Notes under the pieces: model-generated
What the model was told of the DNA's origin: nothing
Seen by the model: only the letters and a program-made list of their open reading frames with translations
Databases searched by the model: none
Origin: Verpa conica
Taxonomy: Eukaryota; Ascomycota; Pezizomycetes; Pezizales; Morchellaceae
Assembly (NCBI GenBank): GCA_033030425.1
Contig: JAUFSD010000014.1
Coordinates: forward strand, 930,001-994,000
Length of the DNA: 64,000 nucleotides
Direction of reading: 5' to 3'
Shown here: positions 11,335 through 21,828 of the stretch, piece by piece
How the letters are laid out: each line of letters opens with the position of its first letter
Numbering within the stretch: the first letter of the stretch is position 1
Position numbers and translations under genes: made by a program

Positions 11335-12100
11335 CTATAATTTCAGCCACTCTACCTCTTCCCCGTCAATCCCCACAAATCTAATCCCTGCCTCCACCAT
11401 TTTCTTCTCGGCCAGCCTCCATCCTTCCTCTGGATCAACTGCCTTCGTCCCTTCCCTTATCACAAAAGTAACATACCCAAACTTCACAGAATCTAATGCA
11501 GTATCCCTAACGCAATAGTCCTGCGCCAGCCCTACAACATACACATGCGTAACCCCCTTCTCTCCTAGAATCCGTGGAAGCTCCGAAGTACAAACACTCG
11601 TTGATTCGGACGTAAATGGAGCTTCATGGAATGGATCTGTAAAGGCTGAATACATCTCCAATCTCGGGTCATCACCTTTATTGATAATTTTGTCTACCTG
11701 TTCCACATTGAGTTCTGAGAGTAACTCTGCCCCCAACGTATTCTGAACACAGTGATCAGGCCAGAGAAGGGTCTCATAAGTCCGCGATGAGTCAGAAGGG
11801 TGGACAATTATAGTTTTTGACTCGAATGCAACATTGCTTGGCGCAGGGTGGTTAGACGCGAAGGATATGTGATTACGAGGGTGCCAGTCCTTTGTAGCGA
11901 CTTTGATGGTGAACGGGAGATGGAGGAGTTTATTCACGGTTGGTATAATATCACGCCCGTTTGGGACCGCAAGAGACCCGTTCTATGACACATTAGTAGG
12001 TGAATACCACGAGAGGATGGGTACAAACAGGAGGACAGAAATCCTCTTGTACATCAACGATCAATAGTGCTGGACTGAAAACTTTTGGTGCTGGCGCCAT
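11335..12100 (-). CDS. PNC1: nicotinamidase (Pnc1)
   Basis: Exon 1 is 12100-12029 and exon 2 is 11982-11335, separated by a 46-nt intron; product 239 residues. It hydrolyses nicotinamide to nicotinate and ammonia in NAD+ salvage and so removes the sirtuin inhibitor nicotinamide. The isochorismatase-like fold residues are all present. The catalytic triad is Asp16 (LLIVDVQEDF), Lys126 (IINKGDD) and Cys181 (GLAQDYCVRDTA). The metal ligands are Asp56 and His58 (KDWHP) and His101 (WPDHC). Their spacing parallels yeast Pnc1. The start is fixed by the conserved N-terminal strand encoded in exon 1; the long open frame of exon 2 alone would lack Asp16. A double GATA motif lies about 100 bp upstream. 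Confidence 0.93.
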
Positions 12101-12194
12101 TATGTTTTTGTACTCCAGAGTGTATTGGGGATGCCGGAGTAAGACAGTGGGGTAAGTGGTTCGCTTATACTAATATATTAAGTCTAGCGTCATG

Positions 12195-12214
12195 CGACGT
12201 CAAGATAAGATAAG
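12195..12214. promoter_or_regulatory. CRE-like plus double GATA site upstream of PNC1
   Basis: The sequence GACGTCA is followed at once by AGATAAGATAAG, i.e. two overlapping GATA sites on the plus strand about 100 bp upstream of the PNC1 start. GATA factors and bZIP/ATF factors bind such sites in fungi. Function here is inferred from position only. The site also lies downstream of the DHA kinase gene, so PNC1 is the likelier target. Confidence 0.35.
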
Positions 12215-12395
12215 ACGGATCACACGAGATTAGCGAGGAATCTCAGCCTTAATTGGTTTTCGTCATCAAGCGAGCCAGTAATATATTTGGAATTACTTAT
12301 GCAGTAGAGCCTTTTGAGCTACTGTATCTGATTCGTTTTTTTTTGTTGTCATGCTCCCTAACTATGAACAATCCCCACGCTTTAAGGGTCTCAAT

Positions 12396-14518
12396 TTACA
12401 CCTTAGCCTCTGCAAATCCCTGAACTAATACCGCGATTCCCACCGCTCCAGGATCCAGGGTGTCGCCAATCTCATTAACATATACACTCCTCCCTAGGCT
12501 CGCTTTCATTCCCTTTGTGCTTTCTGCTCCCTCTCTTGCAGCTTTCGCAGCAGCAACCAGACCTTTATCCTCCGCTAGTGCTACAATAAATGGTTGCAAT
12601 GCATCCACTAGCGTTCTATCGCCTGGCTGTGCAGGGGTATATTTTCTCAAAGACACAAGAGCAGACATTGCAGCTGTTGCCCACGTCTTGAATGTGGACT
12701 TGTCTTCGTTACTCTCACGGAGGGCTTTTGCAAGAGAGTTAAGAAAGATCCTATTATTATTAGCATCGATGATGTCAAGCCGGATTCATGATATAGGCAC
12801 TGGGTAATGAGGGGGGGGACAATGGACATACGAGTATATAGCACCCGAAGTTCCATCCATACGCTCCTCTACAACCTCTGCGAGCTTGGCGACAGTAATG
12901 ACAGCATCAGGAACAACTTTCCCGTCGTCAATGAACTTCAGTACCGCCTCCGCCCCTGCCTTCAGTGCCAAACCACAGTCTCCGTCACCAACAATATCAT
13001 CAGCCTTTGTGATCTCTGGCTCTGCTTCAATGAGCCTTTTCAGTCCTGCGCCTAATATCTTTGAGAAAATTTCCGTATCCACTAGAAACTCCACGTTATT
13101 ATCCGAAAATGGGGCCTAGATACCTGTTCTGGATTATACGCACTTCTTAGTCTTGAAGATGGGATGCTCTCTTCATCCACAATCTTGTGGCTAACCTCTC
13201 CCTTAACTTTATTCTCCCACACCTCCTTCTTAACAGTAGTTGGCCATCCAATCGCCCCACACGACGCATCCAATAGCTCCAGCATACCCTTCCCCTTTCC
13301 TAAACCCGTATCAACCAACCTCAAAAGACTAATACTGAACCCATTCCCATTCAAGCTCGTCATATAAGTCCCGCTAAATACCCGCTTTGGCTCGATACAA
13401 TACCCCATATCTGCACTTCTTAGCTTAATTCTTCAATAAGAATACCTATATACGCACCAAGTTGCTTGACGACTTCTGCCGTGACACCACCCATCTCCAA
13501 AGGGCTAACACCTCCTAGGTTGTTGACTAGAAGAACCCAGCCCTCATTTCTCTGAACATCTTCAAGATACCCGCGATCTTTATCACCAGGGTCCAACAGT
13601 TGCTTCAACAGCAGTTCCACAAGTTCACTTAGTGGTGGAATTGGAATCCTCTTAAAACCCTGCTCGTTATGAATTCCCATACCAACCTCAACATCACCCG
13701 CTTTCAACGCAGCTTCATTCTCACTTGATCCATGGCCCGGAACATGTACATGTCCTAACGAACTTCCCACACTCACTAGATTCCTACTCACTAGCTTTGC
13801 AACCTCCGTAACTTCCTTCAAATTTCCCCCTGCAGTCGCTAAGGCTCCAGCTATTTTATGGACCAGTACCGTACCAGCGATGCCGCGGCGACCAACCTTC
13901 CCGTTCATTTCACGCCCAACGCCGACATCGTCGCCCACGACAACCATTTCCACATCCAGTCCAGAAGCTTTTGCTTTTTCGCTTGCCAAGCCAAAATGTA
14001 GAACATCGCCAGTGTAGTTCATTACAATCATCAGAACACCGCTGTTCGGATGGACGCGGTGGATAATTGCATTGTAGATCTGTCTAACACTAGGACTGGC
14101 AAAGATTGACCCTGAGACTGCAGCGCGGAGAACGCCATCACCCACAAAACTATATTCCAACAAGGAAAAAAACGTCAGCAGGAGCCTCATTAATGCGGCG
14201 GAAATCTTATCCGCTGCGTTTTGAAATATTCTAATCTGGTCTAGAGATATTCCATACTTGACAAAACTTGGCTCATGTCCAGCACCCCCTCCCGAAACAA
14301 TAGCGATCCTGTCAGCTGCGTTTTGTTTCGAGTATATGATTTTATTTTCCTCGTCTAGTCTCAGTGCTGGGTTTATCACCGGGACTGACCGAAGTGCCGA
14401 TGCGACGAGGTCTGCTGCGTCATTGATGAAATGCTTGTCTAGGAATTACCATTAGTTTGGGGCTAATGATATGACGTCAAATGGAGTTCTCCTGTGTCTA
14501 AGAAAACTTACTAGACAT
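12396..14518 (-). CDS. DAK1: dihydroxyacetone kinase (DhaK-DhaL fusion)
   Basis: Six exons on the minus strand: 14518-14512, 14438-14258, 14149-13446, 13410-13124, 13088-12832 and 12750-12396, for 596 residues. It phosphorylates dihydroxyacetone with ATP in cytosolic glycerol catabolism and DHA detoxification. The DhaK domain shows SGGGAGHEPSF, NYTGDVLHFGLA and the active-site His in GMGIHNEQGFKR. After a linker the DhaL nucleotide-binding domain shows DDIVGDGDCGLALKAGA and ERMDGTSGA. Exon 1 is only 7 nt (Met-Ser plus one base), supported by the conserved KHFINDA start of exon 2. Introns 3 and 4 both measure 35 nt. Intron 3 is forced by a stop codon and by conservation. Intron 4 is the only GT-AG choice found that keeps frame, but it lies in a variable linker, so a frameshift is the alternative there. 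Intron 1 carries a perfect TGACGTCA. Confidence 0.9.
14472..14479. promoter_or_regulatory. consensus CRE (TGACGTCA) in DAK intron 1
   Basis: A perfect ATF/CREB palindrome about 40 bp downstream of the DHA kinase start codon, inside its first intron. Atf1-type bZIP proteins bind this sequence, and one is encoded at 26401-27909. Regulation is inferred only. Confidence 0.4.
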
Positions 14519-16145
14519 CTTTTGTTTTGTTGGTTAGGACTAAGATGAGTAGGTGCTTTCGTCGATCGATGACTCTCCAGAGGGTACGAGAGGTGGGGAG
14601 GTGGGGAGGTGAGGAGGTGGGGGGGTTATACCATGAAATTAAAGACAACAAAAACTTGAATGAATAATAAGACAATAGAAAGCAAGTAACGGCTATGAGG
14701 AAGAAGGCCGAGGCCGAAGCGGAAATAGAGGCGGAAATCAATTATGTAGTTAACTCGGTTATAGTTTGCCTATAGATAGCCGGTTTGTTATCCGAAGCTA
14801 AGCTGGTTTGGATAATATTAAGTAAGGTTACTAAGTTAAGTGCGGGTAACCGTCTCTACTGTGAGGCAAGAATCAATGATGAGATAAGTGCGAGTTTTCG
14901 TAGATAACCGAGCCACCGGGGCGGGGTTCATGTATAGGAAACTTTCAGGAAGGTTGTCAGGGCAAAAGCGGAAATAGGAATTGAATACCAGTAACGGAGT
15001 AAATCTACGGCTATTTTATCTTACCAAGTCAAATTAGTGCCTATATAAATGTGCTTACTACTGTTCCTGTAGCCTGCAAGACTTGTAAGCTTCTCTGCTG
15101 CCAGTATGTGATTAAGGCATTCGGTAGTACTATTCTGTTATAATTTATTTACTTATAGTGCTCTTTCCCATTAGGTTGATTTTCAACTAAGTCCTTCTTT
15201 CTAGCCCCTAGATCCCCAAATTATTTGATCAACAGGTTTCTAAACTCATGTTAGCTACTAATGAAATCCTAATATGACATGAAGAATTGACTGAGTTTTT
15301 TCGTTTCACGATGCTATAATACCAATCATTAACTTATGTATACATGTCTTCGAGATATGAACGAGCTACAGTATATACATGTAGCTAAGATTATAACCAC
15401 CCCCATGTGTACCCCTCTCTTGCGAAGTAACTAGATTAGTATCAACGAACCTTTCTTTTGTGAAGCTGCCTTAAGTAAGCTACCATAGGGTATTAAATCG
15501 CTTTAGCCTCTATAGCTAGCTAGCACCCTATTTCATATCCCAATTACCCTACCTTGATAACTGTCAACCTTGTTTAATGTACATGTAGCTGCCAAATTGA
15601 CAAATTATATATAAGTATTCTTAAGTATTCATTGTACGAAATTTCAAAAACTATCTAGATAGACCCATTCGGGCATTTTTTTCTAACTAGCCGATAATCG
15701 CTAAGGAGGATCTGCCTAAGTAGTGCTTGAAATACTATGTTAATTCTCTAAATGAGCATACATGGGACTTATTTAATTAAGTAGTGTGTGAGGTTGTCTA
15801 CTCACGATCATCTGCAGTCAGAGTAATAACTCAATACTGACATAGGTTATTTGAAGCCGTAAAAAAAAAATAGAAATATATTTAGAACTATCGAATAGTA
15901 CATAGATATTCATTGAAAAGACTTAGAATGTAATATTTATAGGTTCTTGTTTTCACCACGGCGGCTCAAGTAGGCCATGTGGCTACAGAAAAATATAGAG
16001 CATCTAAGAAATATATTAACCAGGTAATGGCCATTCCCCGAGCTAAATTATACATAAGCACCTATTTATATTACTACCACCATTATGGGATTAGTATATA
16101 CATGTATGTAGTTCTGTATGTCGTGGTCTTGTTTCGTGATATTAG
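14519..16145. other. promoter side of DAK and AT-rich spacer
   Basis: Immediately upstream of the kinase start is a G/A-rich repeat (GGTGGGGAG units, about 14590-14630). Beyond it the sequence is AT-rich, with many CTAG and ACATGT palindromes and no supported gene. Confidence 0.5.
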
Positions 16146-16281
16146 TACAGCTTCCGGCAAGACTATTGTAGAAACATGGGGTTCGAGATCCATGGGATCT
16201 ATTGGTCTTTCAGATTATCTTGTATTGAGTATTGGCTACAGAACCATGCTTTTTTCTACAATTATCTTGCCGGAAGCTGTA
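16146..16281. mobile_element. 136-bp TA-flanked inverted-repeat element (TACAGCTTCCGG type)
   Basis: The left end TACAGCTTCCGGCAAGA is matched exactly by the inverted right end TCTTGCCGGAAGCTGTA. The similarity runs on for about 30 bases (ATTGTAGAAA is shared) with a few mismatches. Both ends carry TA, as expected for a Tc1/mariner or pogo-like insertion with TA duplication. No coding capacity. Fragments of the same end occur at 5567 and 16907. Confidence 0.75.
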
Positions 16282-16906
16282 GATTATTCCTACTTATAGG
16301 AACAGCCCAATCAGAAATATGTGAATAAATCCTATCTTATATCTATAGACCCTTACTAGCTCTCAGAACTTAAGCTAGAAATATCGGGTCGAATAAAAGA
16401 GTTTTTATTATTGAGTTTTAACTACATGTACTATACATACATGTAATCACCTAAAGACAAGATACTTCTTCCCTAGTCTCATTCTGCCTAGACAACTTCC
16501 CATAGCCCCATATATATAAAATTTTAGCCTAAAACTACCCTCTCCCTAACCTTAGGTCTATGGTATATATGTTGAATTTTGGTGTTGTATTGAAAAGGCG
16601 TGTTTGATCTCTACTGGATTCGTGAGTATGGATGTAGGGTAACTCGTAAGCGTGGTAAGCTAGTGAGGACCTCTAAGAAGCCGTGGACCGACGCGACACC
16701 TACGTATTATATTAGAGTATATTATATATCGGCTATACCTCTATAAGCTACTACAGGAGGTAAAATCTATACCTCGATTGTGCCACGCAAAAAATTCTGG
16801 CCGCTAATTGATTGCTTGGTAGATCCTGAAGGCTGGGGGTGTAGCGATTGAGCTGTTAAAAACTGCTAGCTAGGGTGACTATTTCTAGGGCACCCGATGT
16901 TATAGC

Positions 16907-16942
16907 TACAGCTTCCGGTAAAGTTATTGGGAAAGCAGACGT
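16907..16942. mobile_element. terminal fragment of TACAGCTTCCGG-type element
   Basis: Starts TACAGCTTCCGGTAAAGTTA and continues GGGAAAG, matching the end of the element at 16146-16281. The partner end was not found downstream. Confidence 0.55.
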
Positions 16943-17353
16943 TAGCAAGCAAGGGCTTTTTGACCAGTGCCCTCTACTAGAATGTTCGTTGGGGACATCA
17001 GATCTCTGAGTCCTCGCATTTTTATATTGATTCTACCAGACTAGGGTGTGAACAAAAGTGATCAGAACTCGGCGCCGGTAGGCCCCGATATTGGTGTGCA
17101 CCACTAAAAGAGCCCAGTAGTGCACCTAAAGCATGCAAGATTTGTACGGGAGAAATTATTTATCAGAGCTTCTCCAGCATTGTAAGCCAACCATGGGCAG
17201 TTCTAATCACTTACCCTCACACTAGTACTCAGATTGAGGCTCCGCTACAAGATCTGGAATGGTTTATGAGCAGAGTCCTGTAGCAAATACCACTAGCCGA
17301 GAGTCTAAAAGACCATAATTTCAAGCTTCTCGATCCTTTCTTACCGTTTACTG

Positions 17354-17490
17354 TACTCGGGTCAGGGAATAAGAACATGAACATGCAAGTGGGTAATTAT
17401 CGAATGAGACTTCTCTAGTTAGGAAAAGGTTCCTACCGATTGGTGAGAATGATACTTGCATGTTCAGGTTATTATTCCCTGACCCGAGTA
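17354..17490. mobile_element. 137-bp TA-flanked inverted-repeat element (TACTCGGGTCAGGG type)
   Basis: The left end starts TACTCGGGTCAGGGAATAA and runs about 37 bases to ATGCAAGT. The right end is its inverted copy with two or three mismatches. TA is present at both outer ends. Non-coding MITE architecture. A related end is present at 31841. Confidence 0.78.
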
Positions 17491-19560
17491 CTAGTAGCAG
17501 GCACATAGTACCCCGAAATGCAGGTGAGAATTTTCCCCAATAGACAGGTATATTTTGCACAGAAAACCTCTATATCCAATGAAACTTCTCTATCCGAGAC
17601 TTGCATTTTCAGGCACTTAATGCCTGCTGCAAGCAGAACTAAGGAAGCTCGGGGAAACTAGTTGCCTATGCTCATGAAGAGCTCTGAAGTTCCAAACAGC
17701 TCCCAGACAGCCAATTAGGATGTGTGGCAACAAAAATTAAGCTGGGTCATTTGCTTCAGTGCTTCATGTATGACTCCCGCTTCCCCTGCCACGCTAGTTT
17801 CACGTTGTAAAATAGCCTCCTGCTTGTATGTACAATGACTTCAGCAGCAATTTACATGCTGCATTCGGGCCTTTTCCACTAGGTTCTCTCAAGGTAGAGA
17901 GGGTGACAACTAAAACAACACCCTCCGCGGGACGGATTTACCATCCGTCTTACTATATATCACAAATAGTAGTGTGCCCGATCGGGTATTGCAGTCTTAC
18001 CAAGTAAATAATCCTTGTACATACATGCAGTACTCCACTAGATCTTTCGATCTCAACTGTGGCTCAGGCGCCCCTTCCCCAATCCTTTCGTGCCGTCGAA
18101 TCTAGCCGACTCTCAGCGGATTTTAGATCCGTAGATTTTTACCCCCTGCCCTTCACTCTTCCCCCCTGATTAATGGCCCTCACTTTCCCCGGTTTTGTTG
18201 TAAATCTACGTGGGGGACCGCAACTTGACAAGCTATACGTTATTGAGGTGGGATGCGAGATACCTCTCTATTTACCTACGCAACGCTATGCATTTCCAGC
18301 GATGATGAATAATCTCTACAAGAAAAACCAGGTTTTACCAAGTTTTAGAATCCCCGTCACCAGTCTGATCGCGTGCCCCTGTAAATAGGGCATTGATACT
18401 GCCCTGTTCGATCTAATATGCTCATCCGTAGTTTTTAATAGAGAAAATAGTTTCCTGGTACATTATAATTTAATAATTTCCTCATTCTAGTCAGTGGAGA
18501 GAGCTCACGAGATTTTTTATTCGCTCAGTGTTGTTTCAAGTGCTTGGGTGGCGTATTTACGCGTCTCTGGACTATGTAAATCCACAATGGCCGTCCATTC
18601 CCTGAAAAGTCCTCAGATTAAATGCACTCAACCTATCCGGAAAAACACTCCACGTTGTAAGATGTATGTGGCGGCTACGGACAGCATGTGAGGCGGTGGG
18701 TCTAGTGTGACTAGGAAGCTGCCAATCTACGCCACGCGTCAAGGGAAAGAATAATTCTTGGAAAGGAAGGGAAAAAACAGGTTTTCGGGGGGTGTGAAAA
18801 TGAGGGGGCGCTCCGGCTGGAACGAGGAACAGGCAAGGAACATGTAACTAAAAAAGGCTTCGGTGTCGCCGCTGTAGGAGCCTAGAGTGGAAACAAATAC
18901 CAGTGTGACATGTGTCAGCACTGACTACTCTGCATAACAGAACAAGATTTATGTGTGACAGCATATGCCTTGGGAGTACCAGATCAGCAGAAATTGCTGG
19001 AATCCTGCTGGTGTTTTCGTCATTAGTGTTGGCTGGTTAGATGATAGATTGTTCTTGATACTGCAAGATGATATCAAACACACAGGCCCCCCTTGTTGCC
19101 CTCATTCCAGCAAAGTGCCCTGAACCCTTGGAAGGCTGCGGTAGAGTGAGGTCCAGACGCCGTGCTAGTAAGTAATCGACTCAGTGAAGTATAGGGTACG
19201 CCACATTATACTATATTATTAAGTTCAATAGTTGCTAGTGTCCACGTTCACAGCTCTCAAGTCGAAACAGCTGTGCGGAATCGAGGGGCCTTTTAAAGAT
19301 GGAATTTTGTATGGTTTACTAGATTTGCACATTATGACGGAATGATTAATTGTGATGTCGGTGCTGTGTTTAATTTGGGTTTTAAATACAACAATAGTTA
19401 TGAGGTAGTAGCGGTGCCAAGACATGACATGCATGCACGAACCGCATACCGCCCTGTACATCTTTGCCAAAGCACGCGAGACTCAAACATCCCGAACCAG
19501 CATTGAGTAACCCCCTCCCCACGCATTGACCAACCGCATCATACACTCAATGTTACCACA
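17491..19560. other. spacer upstream of IMP1
   Basis: About 2 kb without a supported gene. Short open frames (for example 18173-18388) have no family features. The last 100 bp are C- and A-rich and form the likely IMP1 promoter and 5' UTR. Confidence 0.5.
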
Positions 19561-20181
19561 ATGAACCAACTCCTCCGGATCCCCCGCTTTGCTCGTCTCT
19601 TCTCATCTACTACCTCATCCACACAGCTATCTCGCTCAAAACAAATTCTTACACAACAGTTTCATTATGCAGCACGTACCGCTCAAAGCTTCTTCTTCTT
19701 GCACCTCTTCTGGGAACATTTCTACAGCACTGGAGCGAGCTCGGGCCCCTCAATGCTACCAACAATAAACATTGAAGGTGACTTCATCGTTATCTCAAAG
19801 CTCTACTCACGGGGCCGGGGAGTAAAGACAGGAGACTTAGTTAGTTACATTCACCCCGTCGATGGGCCGGGTGTACATGTCTGCAAACGGGTCATTGGAA
19901 TGCCTGGTGATTTTGTCATAGCGGATCCAATAGGGGCACCGGGTGAGATGGTGCAGGTATGCGACCGAGATTCTCTCCTGGGGTTACTTTTTGTGGAAGC
20001 GTTGACAAGCTAGGTTCCCGAGGGCCATTGCTGGACCACCGGCGATAATCTGCCATATTCGAAAGACTCGAGGTACTATGGCCCTGTACCGTTGGCTCTA
20101 CTCGGGGGTAAAGTTATCGCGAGGCTATGGCCAGATCCGAGGTACTTCGAGAATACGCTACAGCTGGTGGGGAATTATTAG
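19561..20181 (+). CDS. IMP1: mitochondrial inner membrane protease subunit 1 (Imp1)
   Basis: Two exons (19561-19956 and 20014-20181, 57-nt intron) give 187 residues. Imp1 is a signal-peptidase-family (S26) serine protease that removes sorting peptides of proteins destined for the intermembrane space. The Ser-Lys dyad is Ser64 in SGPSMLPT and Lys109 in VCKRVIGMPGD. Exon 2 supplies VPEGHCWTTGDN and DSRYYGPVPLALLGGKV, the last conserved boxes. Residues 1-50 hold a basic leader and a hydrophobic segment (SFFFLHLFWEHF) near the membrane. Without splicing the frame would end 20 residues into the intron. The gene converges on mL38, with stop codons 178 bp apart. Confidence 0.92.
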
Positions 20182-20359
20182 GTTGGGAGATGATACTTAT
20201 TGTATTTATGTACCTGTAAAGGATTGGCGTTTTATCAAAAGAAATTACCTAATCCTTCTAAGAAATACTATATACATATCGCTCACAGTTGAGGAACAAA
20301 TAGCGACTCTTGTTCTTTTCTACAGCCCTGTGTATATATACTCACTCACATTCCTCCCT

Positions 20360-21609
20360 CTAAGTATCTTTTATACGAGTATACATAATATCCCAACCTG
20401 GTAGGTTATGCTTCTGCATAATCTCCTTGGTCTCCTCATCCCATTGTCCCCTCCACATGAATGCACCAATAGCACTCAGATTATGCTTACCCTGAAACGC
20501 CCTCATATTAAATGTGTCTCTGTCAATCTTGCCTACTAACGATGTAGGGTCAATCCTCTTGTTCGCTGGTTGGGCGAACACAAACATGGCGTAACGATGG
20601 TAGGGAGAGCCTTTTTGGACGTGTGGTGGAAGGTAGGGGACGATTTCATCTGAGGGTTTGGCACCAGTGCCGATGGCTTGTGTTTGCGTTGGAGATATAG
20701 GGATGTTGGAGCTATAGTATATTAGTTAGGATTCAATTAGGGAGGGAGTTAAGACGAACACAATCCAGTGCAATCTATAACGGAAACCATCCTTTTCCAC
20801 ATCAGGGACATCTATAGAAATCAATTAGTATTTATTCAAAACTTTTGATTGAAAGCTAGAGTAATACCAGGATCTACAACAGCCACTGTGCACAGAATGT
20901 CTCCCTGGCGGAAGGGAATTATCTTGAATGTTGGTGGTCTTTCCGAGTCCTTTGATCTTACAAACACTCCCGGCCGCGTATCCCTCCCCACAAATCGTAC
21001 TTGGACATCAACTATTGGGTTAACGCCCGGGAGGACATCCGGAATTACGTTCATCTGCGTAAGGCGCTGCATCAAGATTGGTCTCCTCATTGAGCGCCAT
21101 TTCTTCTCAAGCAGGTACCTATATATTGGTTTATTCATTCCGACTACAAAAAAACAAGATTAGAACGCATAGACTAAAGTATACAGCTATTGTGTGAACT
21201 TACTAACTCCTGTATCGAAATTATACTTCACCCTAGGATTATTGATATCCGCCTTAACTTTCAAATCCTCAAGATAACGCGTCATACTCTTTACCACCCT
21301 ACTCTCTGGCTTTAATCCCTTATACTTAATCATCTTTGCTATCCTCTCATGCTCCTCACTGATCTTTGCCAGCTTCTCTTCCCTGTCTTTCTGAATCACA
21401 CCGAGCGCAAGCTGGTATGTTTGGAAGGGCATTTTTTCGATCGTCCTCATTTTCTTCGCGTGTTCCAACCCACCTATTACCGGCTGCGTGGCTTTCGCAT
21501 CTTGCGCTTTTATGCGAAGACCCCGGATTGTGATTGTGTGCCGGATAGTTGGATTTAATGCGGTGAGCGGCCGAATTGAGGAGGAAGCTGGTCGGATACA
21601 GCTAGACAT
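20360..21609 (-). CDS. MRPL35: mitochondrial large ribosomal subunit protein mL38 (Mrpl35)
   Basis: Four exons (21609-21204, 21143-20868, 20811-20760, 20711-20360) give 361 residues. Introns are 60, 56 and 48 nt. mL38 is a PEBP-fold protein of the central protuberance of the mitoribosomal large subunit. The N-terminus (MSSCIRPASSSIRPL) is a basic targeting sequence. The fold is recognised from NKPIYRYLLEKKWR, PDVLPGVNPIVDVQVRF, DPDVPDVEKDGFRYRLHWIV (exon 2/3 junction) and GSPYHRYAMFVFAQ. Splice sites are fixed by frame in all three cases. Its start codon is 219 bp from that of uL4m on the other strand. Confidence 0.9.
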
Positions 21610-21828
21610 GACAATTAAACCTCTTTCGGGGGTCTTGCAACGCTGCTTTGGTTTTTGGTGGGGGGTGTATGTTTGCGGTTGTAGTTGGCGGGGTGGATGG
21701 ATCGGCGGTTGAGGTTCGAGAAAAGTTTCACCACCCTAACCCTCCAAACTCAGAGCTACGATCTACATCAACCACCACCTATCACTACAGCGGATCACCA
21801 CTGGTATCTAGTTCTTACAACCACAGAC
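21610..21828. promoter_or_regulatory. bidirectional promoter mL38 / uL4m
   Basis: Only 219 bp separate the divergent start codons of two proteins of the same mitoribosomal subunit, so both promoters must overlap. The left half is G/T-rich on the plus strand and the right half is C/A-rich, giving strand asymmetry that mirrors the two transcription directions. No named motif is assigned. Confidence 0.6.
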
